Origin: Mucilaginibacter kameinonensis
GTDB lineage: Bacteria; Bacteroidota; Bacteroidia; Sphingobacteriales; Sphingobacteriaceae
DNA length: 64,000 nt
NCBI RefSeq assembly: GCF_003675385.1
Contig: NZ_RCWZ01000001.1
Coordinates: forward strand, 620,001 to 684,000
Direction of reading: 5' to 3'
The translations under genes were made by a program, and so were the position numbers. Shown here piece by piece: positions 1 to 8,292 of the stretch (positions are counted from its first letter, which is position 1; every line of letters starts with the position of its first letter). The notes beneath the pieces were generated by a model, which saw only the letters and a list, made by a program, of their open reading frames with translations, had not been told where the DNA came from and searched no databases.

Positions 1-535
1 GGATCTGGCGGTTAAGGGCAGAGTAAGCACCTAATAAAAGCTGCTGTCCTGTCTGGCCCCTTGCGTAGAAAGTACGGGATACCTGTGAACCACCAAATGA
101 ACGGTTATCCAGCAAGCCGCCGTATTCGCGGGCAAAAGGTACGCCTTGTGCTACGCACTGGTCAATAATGTTTACCGAAACTTCGGCCAAACGGTGAACG
201 TTTGATTCGCGGGCGCGGTAATCGCCGCCTTTAATGGTATCGTAAAATAAACGGAAAACACTGTCGCCGTCGTTCTGATAGTTTTTAGCGGCATTGATAC
301 CACCTTGTGCTGCAATAGAGTGCGCACGACGGGGGCTGTCCTGAAAACAAAATGCCTTAACGTTGTAACCCAGCTCGCCCAAGGTGGCAGCTGCCGAAGC
401 GCCGGCCAAACCGGTACCTACAATAATGATATCGTATTTACGCTTGTTGGCGGGGTTAACCAGCTTCAGATCAAATTTATGCTTGCTCCATTTTTCGGCT
501 AATGGGCCTTGAGGAATTTTAGCATCTAATGTCAT
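1..535 (-). CDS. sdhA: Succinate dehydrogenase/fumarate reductase flavoprotein subunit, C-terminus cut by window edge
   Basis: FAD-binding catalytic subunit of complex II, which oxidises succinate to fumarate on the inner face of the membrane and feeds electrons to menaquinone. I translated the reverse strand from the ATG at 535-533. The N-terminus begins [16 protein letters not shown] and contains the dinucleotide-binding stretch [16 protein letters not shown], then [19 protein letters not shown], the region around the covalent-FAD histidine. About 178 residues are visible and the frame is open to position 1, so the rest lies outside the window. It follows sdhC after 41 nt on the same strand, so the two are probably co-transcribed, with the iron-sulfur subunit expected further left. 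Family and start are clear. Confidence 0.96.
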   Translation of the reverse strand, partial: MTLDAKIPQGPLAEKWSKHKFDLKLVNPANKRKYDIIIVGTGLAGASAAATLGELGYNVKAFCFQDSPRRAHSIAAQGGINAAKNYQNDGDSVFRLFYDTIKGGDYRARESNVHRLAEVSVNIIDQCVAQGVPFAREYGGLLDNRSFGGSQVSRTFYARGQTGQQLLLGAYSALNRQI

Positions 536-576
536 CTCTTTTTGTATTTATGTTTGTGGCTTTTGGCCAGCTAAAC

Positions 577-1368
577 TTAGTGAGCTCCCTGGGTTGATAA
601 ATAGTAATAATAAACCGGCATGGCGGCAAAAGCCAGCGGAATAATAACCGCAAACAGCCATGTGCCAATAAAGTAAACTACCGGAGTATATTTACGGTGT
701 ACCCAGCCCAGCGTACGGAACGCGCTCTGGAAACCATGTAACAAGTGAAATGCTACAGCACCCATAGCTATTACGTAAAATATAACGTAAATAAGGTTGC
801 TGAAGCTATAAGCAACACGTGCGTGTAAGTCCTTTACCCTAACAACTTCCACATTGTTTTCGGTTGATACCGAGTGACTGAATTCGGCGTTAGCAGGAGT
901 ATAATCACTAACTTTTGTTTCGCCTGTTGCCAGATCGGTACGGTACTCTTTAAAGCCCATGGTTTTGTCGTTGTGGTAACGGAACCAGAAATCGCCCATG
1001 TGGATAACGATAAACAGGAACATGATTGAACCTAAAAGGCCCATGTTTTTTGATGACCATGAGGCATCAGATTTTGCCGCTACTGCATAGCGTACCGGGC
1101 GGGCTTTACGGTTTTTGACAGTCAGGATCAGGCCGTATAGTGCATGCACCAAAATAGAAAGGTACAACAGGTATGCTATAACTTCAATAGGCGGGAAATG
1201 CGTAAGGAAGTTGGCATACACGTTAAAACTGAAACCGTTATCGTTGTTAAACAATAGCAGGTTGCCGCCTACATGCACAATTAAAAACGTGCACAGAAAC
1301 AAGCCTGTTAAAGCCATGATCAGCTTTTTGCCCAGCGACGAGTTTAAGGTTTGTTTGAATTCGCTCAT
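577..1368 (-). CDS. sdhC: Succinate dehydrogenase cytochrome b subunit (b558 family)
   Basis: Membrane anchor of complex II that binds haem and the quinone. The 263-residue protein has five hydrophobic segments, at roughly residues 15-37, 60-83, 108-126, 193-215 and 232-255. Several histidines sit inside or near the membrane (in LIVHVGGN, LVHALYG, VIHMGDFW and FHLLHGFQ), as expected for the di-haem single-subunit b558 type found in Bacteroidota and Bacillus. Between the third and fourth segments is a soluble loop of about 65 residues. It lies directly upstream of sdhA. A -7 element ends 21 nt before the start codon, consistent with this being the first gene of the operon. Confidence 0.95.
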   Translation of the reverse strand: MSEFKQTLNSSLGKKLIMALTGLFLCTFLIVHVGGNLLLFNNDNGFSFNVYANFLTHFPPIEVIAYLLYLSILVHALYGLILTVKNRKARPVRYAVAAKSDASWSSKNMGLLGSIMFLFIVIHMGDFWFRYHNDKTMGFKEYRTDLATGETKVSDYTPANAEFSHSVSTENNVEVVRVKDLHARVAYSFSNLIYVIFYVIAMGAVAFHLLHGFQSAFRTLGWVHRKYTPVVYFIGTWLFAVIIPLAFAAMPVYYYYLSTQGAH

Positions 1369-1388
1369 TATGAATTGGATTTATAAGG

Positions 1389-1396
1389 CAAAAGTA
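1389..1396 (-). promoter_or_regulatory. -7 promoter element for sdhCA
   Basis: The minus strand reads TACTTTTG, matching the Bacteroidota primary-sigma -7 consensus TAnnTTTG. It ends 21 nt before the sdhC ATG. No convincing -33 TTTG at the right spacing was found, so this rests on the -7 match and on the similar spacing seen at gcvT, gcvH, fumC and feoA. Confidence 0.4.
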
Positions 1397-1536
1397 TTTA
1401 TTAAATAACAAAACATAGAAGAGGTTTTGGCTTATTGAACACCAAAAATCTATTTAGAATCAATCTAAAGCAATGCGTTCTTTTTTTATGCCAATTATGC
1501 CTGTTGTACTATATTAGTGCTGTCTAAATTTTATCT

Positions 1537-2685
1537 ATGAAATATTTTTCGGTTGTTTTACTTGCCCTTACCATCAGCGGATGCACTACCAAATACGCTC
1601 ATGTTGAGTTTGACGGAACCGCTAAAGGCGTTAAAAGCGGCGTATTTATTGTTAAAGACCATTCAAAAAACTCGCTTTACGGAGTAAATATTAAAGATGG
1701 CAAATTTCATATAGAAAGCAAGGTGCTTGAGGTGCCCGGCTATTATGTGATGGATATAACCGATGATGCCAATTCGCGGGAGCAGCACAATCCCTTTGAG
1801 ATTTACCTGGAAGATGGGAAATATTCCATTGAGGCCGAAGCGGATAAGCTTGCAAATTACCCCAAAATAACCGCCCCCTCATCTGCTACGCAACAGCAGT
1901 TAACAGCATTTTATACCATGGTTGACCAGATGAATGGCGACCTGAACCAAAAACTGGCCGAGCTAAACGCTAAAGTTAACAGTAAAGCATCTGACGCTTT
2001 ACCCAAGGATCAGTTTAACGCCCTCCTTAATTCGGTATCTGAACTGGAGGGTAAAAAGTATGGTATAGTGGAGCAGGCATTTGAAAAGTATGTAACCGAA
2101 AACCCACAGAATACCATAGGCGCGCATGTTATGCTGAGGCAGGATTATGAAAGCGATCCGGTTTTTTATAACAAGATCTACCAGAAATTTAGCCCGGCAG
2201 TTAAGGCTACCGAAGATGGCAAAGAGATTGGTGATAAATTAAGTAAACTGATAAAATTGGTACCCGGCCACGAAGCGCCACCCATTGCAGGGAAATTGAT
2301 AGATGGTAAGCCTTTTGATCCGAAGGGCATGCACAAGAAAATTTTCCTGGTGGACTTTTGGAGGGCAGGAAACCAGATTGCCCGGATCAACCATGCTGAA
2401 ATTAAAACTATGCTTAAAGACCTCGGCAAAGGTGGCTTTGAAGTGATCAGCGTATCGATGGATACCAAACGGGATTGGTGGACAACCGCCGTTGATGAAG
2501 ATAAAATAACCTGGACACAGGTATCAGACCTGAAAGGCGATGATTCGCCTAATACCCAGAACTGGAGCGTAACCCGGCTGCCACGCTATGATTTGGTTGA
2601 TGGCGATTGGCATATCATTGAGCGGGACATTACTTTTAGCCAGGTTTATTTAGAAGTTCAGCAGTATTTAAAAAAGCATCGTTAA
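1537..2685 (+). CDS. Lipoprotein with DUF4369-like N-terminus and a CxxC-less thioredoxin-like domain
   Basis: An exported protein of 382 residues. The signal peptide ends in a lipobox (LTISGCTT, Cys at residue 16). Residues about 25-120 look like the beta-rich DUF4369 domain often fused to TlpA/AhpC-type thiol proteins in Bacteroidota. A helical linker follows, and residues about 245-382 have a thioredoxin-like layout (PGHEAPPIAGKLIDGKPF, then KIFLVDFWRAGNQIARI, then FEVISVSMD). Where a thiol oxidoreductase has WCxxC, this protein reads WRAGNQI, so both catalytic cysteines are missing. It is probably a binding or structural relative, not a redox enzyme. Its stop codon overlaps that of the convergent pdeM. 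Confidence 0.85.
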   Translation: MKYFSVVLLALTISGCTTKYAHVEFDGTAKGVKSGVFIVKDHSKNSLYGVNIKDGKFHIESKVLEVPGYYVMDITDDANSREQHNPFEIYLEDGKYSIEAEADKLANYPKITAPSSATQQQLTAFYTMVDQMNGDLNQKLAELNAKVNSKASDALPKDQFNALLNSVSELEGKKYGIVEQAFEKYVTENPQNTIGAHVMLRQDYESDPVFYNKIYQKFSPAVKATEDGKEIGDKLSKLIKLVPGHEAPPIAGKLIDGKPFDPKGMHKKIFLVDFWRAGNQIARINHAEIKTMLKDLGKGGFEVISVSMDTKRDWWTTAVDEDKITWTQVSDLKGDDSPNTQNWSVTRLPRYDLVDGDWHIIERDITFSQVYLEVQQYLKKHR

Positions 2686-3341
2686 GCAATAGCCACAACC
2701 TTATCTTTTAAAACGGCGAAGATCCTGTCGGTTTGAACACTGCGGATAGCTATCCGGCCGGTAAATTTTCCGAACGAGGGCAAGACCCCCTGTTTGCTTC
2801 CAAAGGCAAAACAAGGGAGCGTAATGCTTTGGCGCGCCTTGCCGCTCAGGTTTACCCCGGGGTGGATGTGCCCGCAGAAAACGTAACCCGCTTTTTCCTC
2901 CTGATCATTGGCCAGCGGATGGTGCATCATCAGAAATGGGCCTATCAATAATTCGTCGTGCAGCTCGATATTCAGGTTGCGGTAATGTTTATCTGCAATA
3001 ATATCATGGTTACCCCGGATTAGTGTGATCTGCAACGCCGGGAACTGGCTTCGCCAGAGAATAAACCAATCCCAATCGTTATTCATGTCACTATGGAACA
3101 GATCGCCCAGAAAAATTAACTTCTCCGGTTTGTATTCATAGATCAGGTCCGACAGTACAGCAAGGTCGCTTTGCTCCATATCGCGCGGTACTGCTATGCC
3201 CGCCTTGCGGAAATGCCCAACCTTGCCCAAATGCACATCTGCAATGATCAGGGCGTTTTGTTGTTGCCAGTAAATAGCTTTTTGTGGTAATAATAAAAGA
3301 TCCTGCCCCAGCAGGTTAAAAGAAGTAGCCGCACTAATCAT
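2682..3341 (-). CDS. pdeM: Ligase-associated metallophosphoesterase PdeM
   Basis: A 219-residue calcineurin-like phosphoesterase. Metal-binding blocks are visible in order: IADVHLGK (D-x-H), FLGDLFHSD (GD), LIRGNHD (GNHD), MMHHP and CGHIHPG (GHxH). The insertion GHFRKAGIAVPR after the first block and the overall length match the ligase-associated PdeM family, often encoded near LigD-like ATP-dependent ligase or exonuclease genes. No such partner is in this window, so the DNA-repair role rests on the family. The gene is convergent with the upstream lipoprotein gene: the four bases TTAA at 2682-2685 supply both stop codons and no terminator lies between. The ATG at 3341 is the only reasonable start. 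Confidence 0.88.
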   Translation of the reverse strand: MISAATSFNLLGQDLLLLPQKAIYWQQQNALIIADVHLGKVGHFRKAGIAVPRDMEQSDLAVLSDLIYEYKPEKLIFLGDLFHSDMNNDWDWFILWRSQFPALQITLIRGNHDIIADKHYRNLNIELHDELLIGPFLMMHHPLANDQEEKAGYVFCGHIHPGVNLSGKARQSITLPCFAFGSKQGVLPSFGKFTGRIAIRSVQTDRIFAVLKDKVVAIA

Positions 3342-3346
3342 TAAGG

Positions 3347-3354
3347 CAAATGTA
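3347..3354 (-). promoter_or_regulatory. -7 promoter element abutting the pdeM start codon
   Basis: The minus strand reads TACATTTG, an exact TAnnTTTG match that ends 5 nt before the pdeM ATG. Transcription would begin at or next to the start codon, giving a nearly leaderless mRNA. No good -33 TTTG was found. Confidence 0.35.
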
Positions 3355-3773
3355 CTACGAAATTTTAAGTTGATTGATTCTGTTGATCCACATATAAAAA
3401 TTTTGTCATTCTGGGTGGAAGAAAATAGAAATCAGTGAAGGTCAAATGACATATCCGCCACGTCATTGCAAGTAACGATCAGGTGGTCCTGAAAAAAAAC
3501 GAGATGACGTATAGCGTATATTTTGGCGATGGTGTGCGGGGGCCGCGTTAGTGATAGGAGCGGATACCGGCCTTGTGGCTAATGCCTGTGTAGTATGAGC
3601 GTATAGCACGGGCCGCAGGCAACGCCCATATTTATAAATGAATCAAAAAATATCATTAATAATCAATAGCTTACAATTACGTCATTGCGAGGCACGAAGC
3701 AATCGCGCAGAGGCAGGTAACGACTATTGTTGTAATGAACTTACATCGTCGCGCTCTTGGCCGCGCGGGGCCA

Positions 3774-3799
3774 GGTACTTTTGTCGCCACAAAAGTACC
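3774..3799. repeat. Palindrome with 11-bp arms GGTACTTTTGT
   Basis: Arms at 3774-3784 and 3789-3799 are exact reverse complements around the loop CGCC. It is part of the repeat mosaic and could fold into a stable hairpin in RNA from either strand. Confidence 0.8.
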
Positions 3800-4298
3800 C
3801 AAAAAGGCTTGCAGCAGAAAGGCTTCTTTGCGCACACCCTACCCTAAGTCCACCGCCCGGCCTTTGCCCTGCAAAACGAACAGAACCACGGGCTGCAATT
3901 ATTTTGCCCCGATTCGCCCTATCCCCAGCTTCTGCAAAAACTTGCTATGCCCCTGCAGCCGCACGTTCCCCACATTGTTCTGCCCGCTTTCACTCGAAGC
4001 TGCTCAGCTGCGAAAAACATCCGGTTTTAATTATGTCATGGGTAGGTACGAAGGATCTTCTGCACCATGCACGACGGCTCTGTATATTGAAGAAGATTCT
4101 TCGCTTTCGCTCAGAATGACAGCCGCTTTTAAATATGTTATCAGGTGCTCATTTCTGTCAATAAACAAAAGTTTATTATTTTTTTATTTAGGGTGTAACC
4201 TGTTTAAAAAACGTGTGGTCATAGTTTACAAATACGCCACAACGGGGTATTTGCAGAGATAAAGAACAATATTAACTTAATTAAAAAAAACAAATATT

Positions 4299-4673
4299 AT
4301 GGGCGCAGGTGAATTGGGTGTATTAGCAGGAATAATAATACCCCTCAGCTTATTCGCAATGATCTTCGGGATCGTTTATTTAAACAAACGGGAGAAATTA
4401 GCAATGATCGAAAGAAACATGGATCCAAGGAGTTATAAACCGCAATCGGCTCCTTATCAAAATTTAAAATGGGGCTTGCTGCTCATCGGTTCAGGTATCG
4501 GCTTGTTTTTAGCCTATGTTTTAAACCGTGGTATATTCAATAGTTTTGATGACGATGTTTTCTTTTTATATGTATCGCTGATAGCCGTTTTTGGAGGAGC
4601 CGGTCTGTTTTTATCATACCGCATCGAAAAAAGGGAAGTGCTGGATAAAGAAGAAAAGGTTTTTGAAAAATAA
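4299..4673 (+). CDS. Small membrane protein, DUF6249-like
   Basis: A 124-residue inner-membrane protein with three predicted membrane segments: residues about 5-26, 57-77 and 88-108. A basic cytoplasmic loop lies between the first two (NKREKLAMIERNMDPRSY) and the C-terminal tail is charged. The loop motif, an arginine/lysine-rich segment followed by I-E-x-x-M-D-P, is the hallmark I associate with DUF6249. In many Bacteroidota such genes neighbour ECF sigma factor genes, but none is adjacent here. It stands alone between the repeat mosaic and a terminator. Function unknown. Confidence 0.75.
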   Translation: MGAGELGVLAGIIIPLSLFAMIFGIVYLNKREKLAMIERNMDPRSYKPQSAPYQNLKWGLLLIGSGIGLFLAYVLNRGIFNSFDDDVFFLYVSLIAVFGGAGLFLSYRIEKREVLDKEEKVFEK

Positions 4674-4693
4674 CGAACACTCCTGGCAATATT

Positions 4694-4722
4694 GAAGCCC
4701 CTGCAAAACAGGGGCTTTTTTG
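4694..4722 (+). terminator. Intrinsic terminator after the DUF6249 gene
   Basis: Stem AGCCCCTG / CAGGGGCT around the loop CAAAA, followed directly by a run of six T. It lies about 20 nt beyond the stop codon at 4673. Confidence 0.8.
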
Positions 4723-4784
4723 TTGACCGTTACCGCTGTAAAGACCGGATTGCTGATTGCCAGATACGAAGAGTTTTGAGTGTT

Positions 4785-5300
4785 TTACTCAATCCCGTAG
4801 CGCTCTTTAAATAAATTTAAATGGTGGCGCTCATGCCCAGCCAGCATATACACAAATGATGCAACGGTAAAAAGGTGGTTACTGGCAATCCCGGTGCGGG
4901 CTAATTGCTCATCGGTGAAAGCTTTAACCATATACAGGTTACCCTGGCGTAAGGCCCGGAACTCTTCGGCAAGGTCTTTTATATCCTGGCTATTAAAGTC
5001 GGTATTGTTAACATATACATCCTGATCAAAACCAGGCAGTTCGGTATAGTTGCGTGAAAATACCAGGGCGCGGTAGGCAAAGGTTCGCTCGGTATCAATC
5101 ATGTGCCCCAAAGCCTGTTTAACTGTCCATTTGTCCGGAGCGTAGGCATATAAACCCTGCTCGTTGGTTAAATTGCTGAACAGCTTGTAGCTGGTATCCA
5201 TTTGCTGTTCAAGCATGTTAATTACATTATTGTCGCCAACAAGCCCCACATATCCCGCTGCAAACGGCGAATAATCACCTGGTTTTGGTTTTGTTATCAT
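4785..5300 (-). CDS. DinB-family protein
   Basis: A 171-residue four-helix-bundle protein of the DinB/YfiT superfamily. Three histidine positions expected to bind a divalent metal are visible: QALGHMIDTER in the second helix and GHERHHLNLF near the C-terminus. The family includes thiol-dependent S-transferases and many uncharacterised stress proteins, and the substrate cannot be read from sequence. It starts inside the 3' end of the histidine kinase gene (26-nt overlap, same strand, different frame), so the two are probably translationally coupled. A link to signalling is inferred only from that arrangement. Confidence 0.88.
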   Translation of the reverse strand: MITKPKPGDYSPFAAGYVGLVGDNNVINMLEQQMDTSYKLFSNLTNEQGLYAYAPDKWTVKQALGHMIDTERTFAYRALVFSRNYTELPGFDQDVYVNNTDFNSQDIKDLAEEFRALRQGNLYMVKAFTDEQLARTGIASNHLFTVASFVYMLAGHERHHLNLFKERYGIE

Positions 5301-6489
5301 TGCGCGTGTTTTTTAATACTATCCTGAAAGTTGTTCCCTTCCCTACTTCCGAATCCTTCACAAAAATCTGCCCGTTATGGTAGTTTTCCACTATACGTTT
5401 GGTAAGCGATAAACCCAGTCCCCAGCCCCGCTTGCGCGTAGTATAGCCCGGTTGAAAAACGGTATCGAATTTGGAGCGCGGGATGCCTTTGCCGGTATCC
5501 GTAATATCGATAAAGATTTGGTTTTTTACCTTGTTTCCGCTGATCTCTACCTTGATACTGCCCTTGCCCTCAATGGCATTAACGGCATTTTTTAATATAT
5601 TTTCTATCACCCAATCAAACAGCGGAATGTTAAGTCCGGCTTTTAAGTGTGGGTTACCGGTAAGTTCAAAGCTGATATTTTTGCTTACGCGGACTTTAAA
5701 ATAATCAACAAAATCCTTCACTACGGCATAAACACCGTGCTCTTCCAAAACTGATTTGGAGCCTATTTTAGAAAAACGATCCGCCACAATTTCCAGGCGT
5801 TTTACATCGTTCTCCATTTCGGCTATCAGCACATCGTCTTCGGCGTTAAATTTCTCCTTCATCAACTCAATCCAGGCAATGAGCGACGATATGGGCGTGC
5901 CCAACTGATGGGCAGTTTCCTTGGCCAAACCTACCCAAACCTGGTCCTGCTCCGATTTGCGCGAGGAACTAAAAGCCGTGTAGGCCGTCAATAAAAATAT
6001 GGCGATTACCGTGAGTTGGACGTATGGAAAGAGCCGAAGCTGCGTAAGCAAGGGCGAGTCTTTATAGTAAACATAATTGTCGTCGCCCAAAACTTTAAAC
6101 TTGATAGGCGCATGCTGCTCCTTCATGTAGGCCAGTTCTTCCTTAAAATAACTGGGGTCGTATTTTTTCTTTTTATACTCGGCTTCCAGCTTGGTATAGG
6201 CTTTGGAGGTGTCCAATCCACGACTTAAAATGATCTCCCCTTTTTCGTCGGTAATAATGGCAGGCACCGTTAAGCTATCGCGTACAGCAATTACGTAATT
6301 GAAGAAATCGTCATCGTCCGAATTAAGTAACTGCCTCATAGTCATGGCCCAAACCTGGGCGCGCGTACGCTCAGAACGGGCAATGTTTTTTACCAGGTAA
6401 CGGGTATAAACCAATGAGCCAATTGCAATTACTACGGCAAACGTAAGGAGTAAATATTTCCAACGTTTTTTCTGTTGATATGGGTTCAT
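5275..6489 (-). CDS. Orphan sensor histidine kinase
   Basis: A membrane histidine kinase of 404 residues from the ATG at 6489 (a GTG three codons earlier is possible). A transmembrane segment at about residues 11-31 and a second at about 140-163 frame a periplasmic sensor region of about 110 residues with no recognised fold. There is no HAMP domain: the H-box (AKETAHQLGTPISSL) follows the second segment within about 30 residues. The N-box (ENILKNAVNAI), G1 (DTGKGIP) and G2 (GWGLGLSL) are intact, so the protein should be an active kinase. No response regulator gene is adjacent. The distal gene of the overlapping pair is DinB-like. Confidence 0.92.
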   Translation of the reverse strand: MNPYQQKKRWKYLLLTFAVVIAIGSLVYTRYLVKNIARSERTRAQVWAMTMRQLLNSDDDDFFNYVIAVRDSLTVPAIITDEKGEIILSRGLDTSKAYTKLEAEYKKKKYDPSYFKEELAYMKEQHAPIKFKVLGDDNYVYYKDSPLLTQLRLFPYVQLTVIAIFLLTAYTAFSSSRKSEQDQVWVGLAKETAHQLGTPISSLIAWIELMKEKFNAEDDVLIAEMENDVKRLEIVADRFSKIGSKSVLEEHGVYAVVKDFVDYFKVRVSKNISFELTGNPHLKAGLNIPLFDWVIENILKNAVNAIEGKGSIKVEISGNKVKNQIFIDITDTGKGIPRSKFDTVFQPGYTTRKRGWGLGLSLTKRIVENYHNGQIFVKDSEVGKGTTFRIVLKNTRNDNKTKTR

Positions 6490-6540
6490 ACTGGGCACGG
6501 CCCAAATAACGTAAAATTGCTTTGTAAAATATAATTTTTG

Positions 6541-6630
6541 TTAGTAGTTCATAGTTGATGGTTCATTGTTCATAGTTGCGCCATTTCTGCTATAATACCA
6601 TGAACCATGATCTATGAACTATAAGCTTTC
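6541..6630. repeat. Inverted repeat built from TTCATAGTTCATGG-type words
   Basis: The left half reads GTTCATAGTTGATGGTTCAT and the right half ACCATGAACCATGATCTATG, so the halves are approximate reverse complements separated by about 20 nt. A second copy of this word family lies at 28255-28375. It fills the gap between the histidine kinase and gltX genes. Confidence 0.65.
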
Positions 6631-6642
6631 CGCTTAATAACC

Positions 6643-6650
6643 TATCTTTG
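6643..6650 (+). promoter_or_regulatory. -7 promoter element of gltX
   Basis: TATCTTTG matches TAnnTTTG and is followed by CCCC, as at fumC. The element ends 7 nt before the gltX ATG, so the mRNA would have almost no leader. No clear -33 element was found. Confidence 0.4.
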
Positions 6651-6657
6651 CCCCATC

Positions 6658-8178
6658 ATGACCGATAAAAAAGTAAGAGTCCGTTTTGCGCCGAGCCCGA
6701 CCGGTGGTTTACACCTTGGTGGTGTGCGTACCGTATTGTTCAACTATTTATTCGCCAAAAAACATGGCGGCGATTTTGTTTTACGAATTGAGGATACCGA
6801 CCAAACCCGTTATGTGGAAGGTGCGGAAGAATATATTTTAGACTGCCTTAAATGGTGCGGTCTGCACCCGGATGAAAGCCCAGTTGCCGGAGGCCCTTAT
6901 GCGCCATACCGCCAAAGCGAACGTAAAGCGCTTTACCGCGAATACGCCGAACGCCTGGTGATGGAAGGCCATGCTTATTATGCCTTTGATACTGCCGAAG
7001 AGCTGGACAAGAACCGTAAGGAAATTCCCAATTTTCAGTACGGCTTAGCTTATCGTCATACTTTAAGAAACTCGCTTTCATTGCCGCAGCATGAGGTAGA
7101 TAAACTGCTTGCTTCAGGAACCCCGCACGTGATCCGCATTAAAATGCCGGAGGGCGAAACCGTTAATTTTAACGACATGATCCGCGGCTATGTGAGCTTT
7201 GAAACCAGCCAGGTTGATGATAAAGTATTATTGAAAGCCGATGGCATGCCCACTTACCATTTGGCTGTTGTTGTGGATGATTACCTGATGAAGATTACCC
7301 ACGCTTTCCGCGGTGAGGAATGGTTGCCATCTGCCCCGGTGCATTTACTGCTTTGGGAGTATTTGGGCTGGAAAGCCGATATGCCGCAATGGGCGCATTT
7401 ACCATTGATATTAAAACCAGATGGCCACGGCAAACTGAGCAAGCGCGATGGCGCACGTTTAGGTTTCCCGGTTTATGCTATGAACTGGTTTGATGCAAAA
7501 TCGGGCGAATTAACACAAGGTTTCCGCGAGTTGGGCTTTTTACCTGAAGCATTCCTGAACCTGCTGGCAACTTTAGGCTGGAACGACGGTACCGAGCAGG
7601 AAATTTTTACGCTTGATGAACTGATTGAAAAATTCTCGATAGAGCGTGTTAATAAATCTGGCGCTAAGTTTGATTTTGAAAAAGCCAAATGGTTCAACGC
7701 CGAGTGGATTAAGAAGTTGGCAGTAGGCGATTTGCAGTTGGCTGTTAAGAAAGTATTTGCTGATAAAGGCGTTGTTGTTAACGACGACGAGTATCTGGCA
7801 AAAGTTATCGGTTTGATCAAAGACCGTTGTGTGTTAATGTCTGATTTTTATCAGCAGGCGGGCTTCTTTTTTGAGCAGCCGGCAGCGTATGATCTTAACG
7901 CGGTAAAACCTAAGTGGACTGATACCAAAACAGAGTTTTATCGTGAGTTCATCACGCTATTAAACAATGAAACTACCATCGATGCGCATGAGCTGGAGGC
8001 TAAATTCAAAGCCCTTGGCGAGCAAAAAGGCTTAAAAGTGGGTGATGTGATGCTGCCATTCCGCATTATGCTGGTAGGTGGCAAGTTTGGCCCGCATGTG
8101 TTTGATATTGTTGCCCTGCTTGGCAAAGAAGAAACCATCAGCAGGATTGAAAAGGCGCTTGTAGAGTTTACTGCCTGA
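6658..8178 (+). CDS. gltX: Glutamyl-tRNA synthetase
   Basis: Charges tRNA-Glu with glutamate at the expense of ATP in the cytoplasm. The 506-residue length is normal for bacterial GluRS. The class I signature HIGH appears as PSPTGGLHLGGVRT near residue 12 and the KMSKS-type motif as KLSKRDG near residue 261. The C-terminal third is the helical anticodon-binding domain. The N-terminus MTDKKVRVRFAPSP aligns with the usual family start, which fixes the start codon. The gene is flanked by repeat elements on both sides and appears monocistronic. Confidence 0.97.
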   Translation: MTDKKVRVRFAPSPTGGLHLGGVRTVLFNYLFAKKHGGDFVLRIEDTDQTRYVEGAEEYILDCLKWCGLHPDESPVAGGPYAPYRQSERKALYREYAERLVMEGHAYYAFDTAEELDKNRKEIPNFQYGLAYRHTLRNSLSLPQHEVDKLLASGTPHVIRIKMPEGETVNFNDMIRGYVSFETSQVDDKVLLKADGMPTYHLAVVVDDYLMKITHAFRGEEWLPSAPVHLLLWEYLGWKADMPQWAHLPLILKPDGHGKLSKRDGARLGFPVYAMNWFDAKSGELTQGFRELGFLPEAFLNLLATLGWNDGTEQEIFTLDELIEKFSIERVNKSGAKFDFEKAKWFNAEWIKKLAVGDLQLAVKKVFADKGVVVNDDEYLAKVIGLIKDRCVLMSDFYQQAGFFFEQPAAYDLNAVKPKWTDTKTEFYREFITLLNNETTIDAHELEAKFKALGEQKGLKVGDVMLPFRIMLVGGKFGPHVFDIVALLGKEETISRIEKALVEFTA

Positions 8179-8190
8179 TAGTTAAAAAAA

Positions 8191-8280
8191 TGTCATTGCG
8201 AGGAGGAACGACGAAGCAACCGCATGCTATACAGAGCAGCTCTGCTTCCGTGCGGTTGCCACGCTTCGCTCGCAATGACA
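8191..8280. repeat. TCATTGCGAGG palindrome family, full-length copy
   Basis: It starts TGTCATTGCGAGG and ends CTCGCAATGACA. The inner arms GAAGCAACCGCA and TGCGGTTGCCACGCTTC pair imperfectly, and the loop contains CTATACAG. It lies between convergent gltX and comB and could serve both as a terminator. Confidence 0.85.
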
Positions 8281-8292
8281 TATTTTAGTTCT

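Larger units (their letters stand above)
3342..4298. repeat. 957-bp repeat mosaic without a supportable gene
   Basis: This stretch carries remnants of several intergenic repeats: a GC-rich partly inverted block at about 3537-3632, one arm of the TCATTGCGAGG palindrome family at 3681-3707, and a near-perfect palindrome at 3774-3799 (11-bp arms GGTACTTTTGT, loop CGCC). A tail at about 4090-4125 resembles the same kind of element. Open frames here are overlapping, of odd composition and without a domain, so I call none. The promoter of the DUF6249 gene should lie at the right end. Confidence 0.6.

Noticed and set aside
2682..3341. Calling the phosphoesterase a general phosphatase or YfcE-type enzyme
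   Set aside because: The GHFRKAGIAVPR insertion and motif spacing fit the ligase-associated PdeM family better.
3638..4262. Three overlapping open frames in the repeat mosaic (3638-3847, 3735-4262, 3757-4119)
   Set aside because: They read across palindromic repeats, overlap each other in different frames, show odd Cys/Arg-rich composition and no domain or signal.
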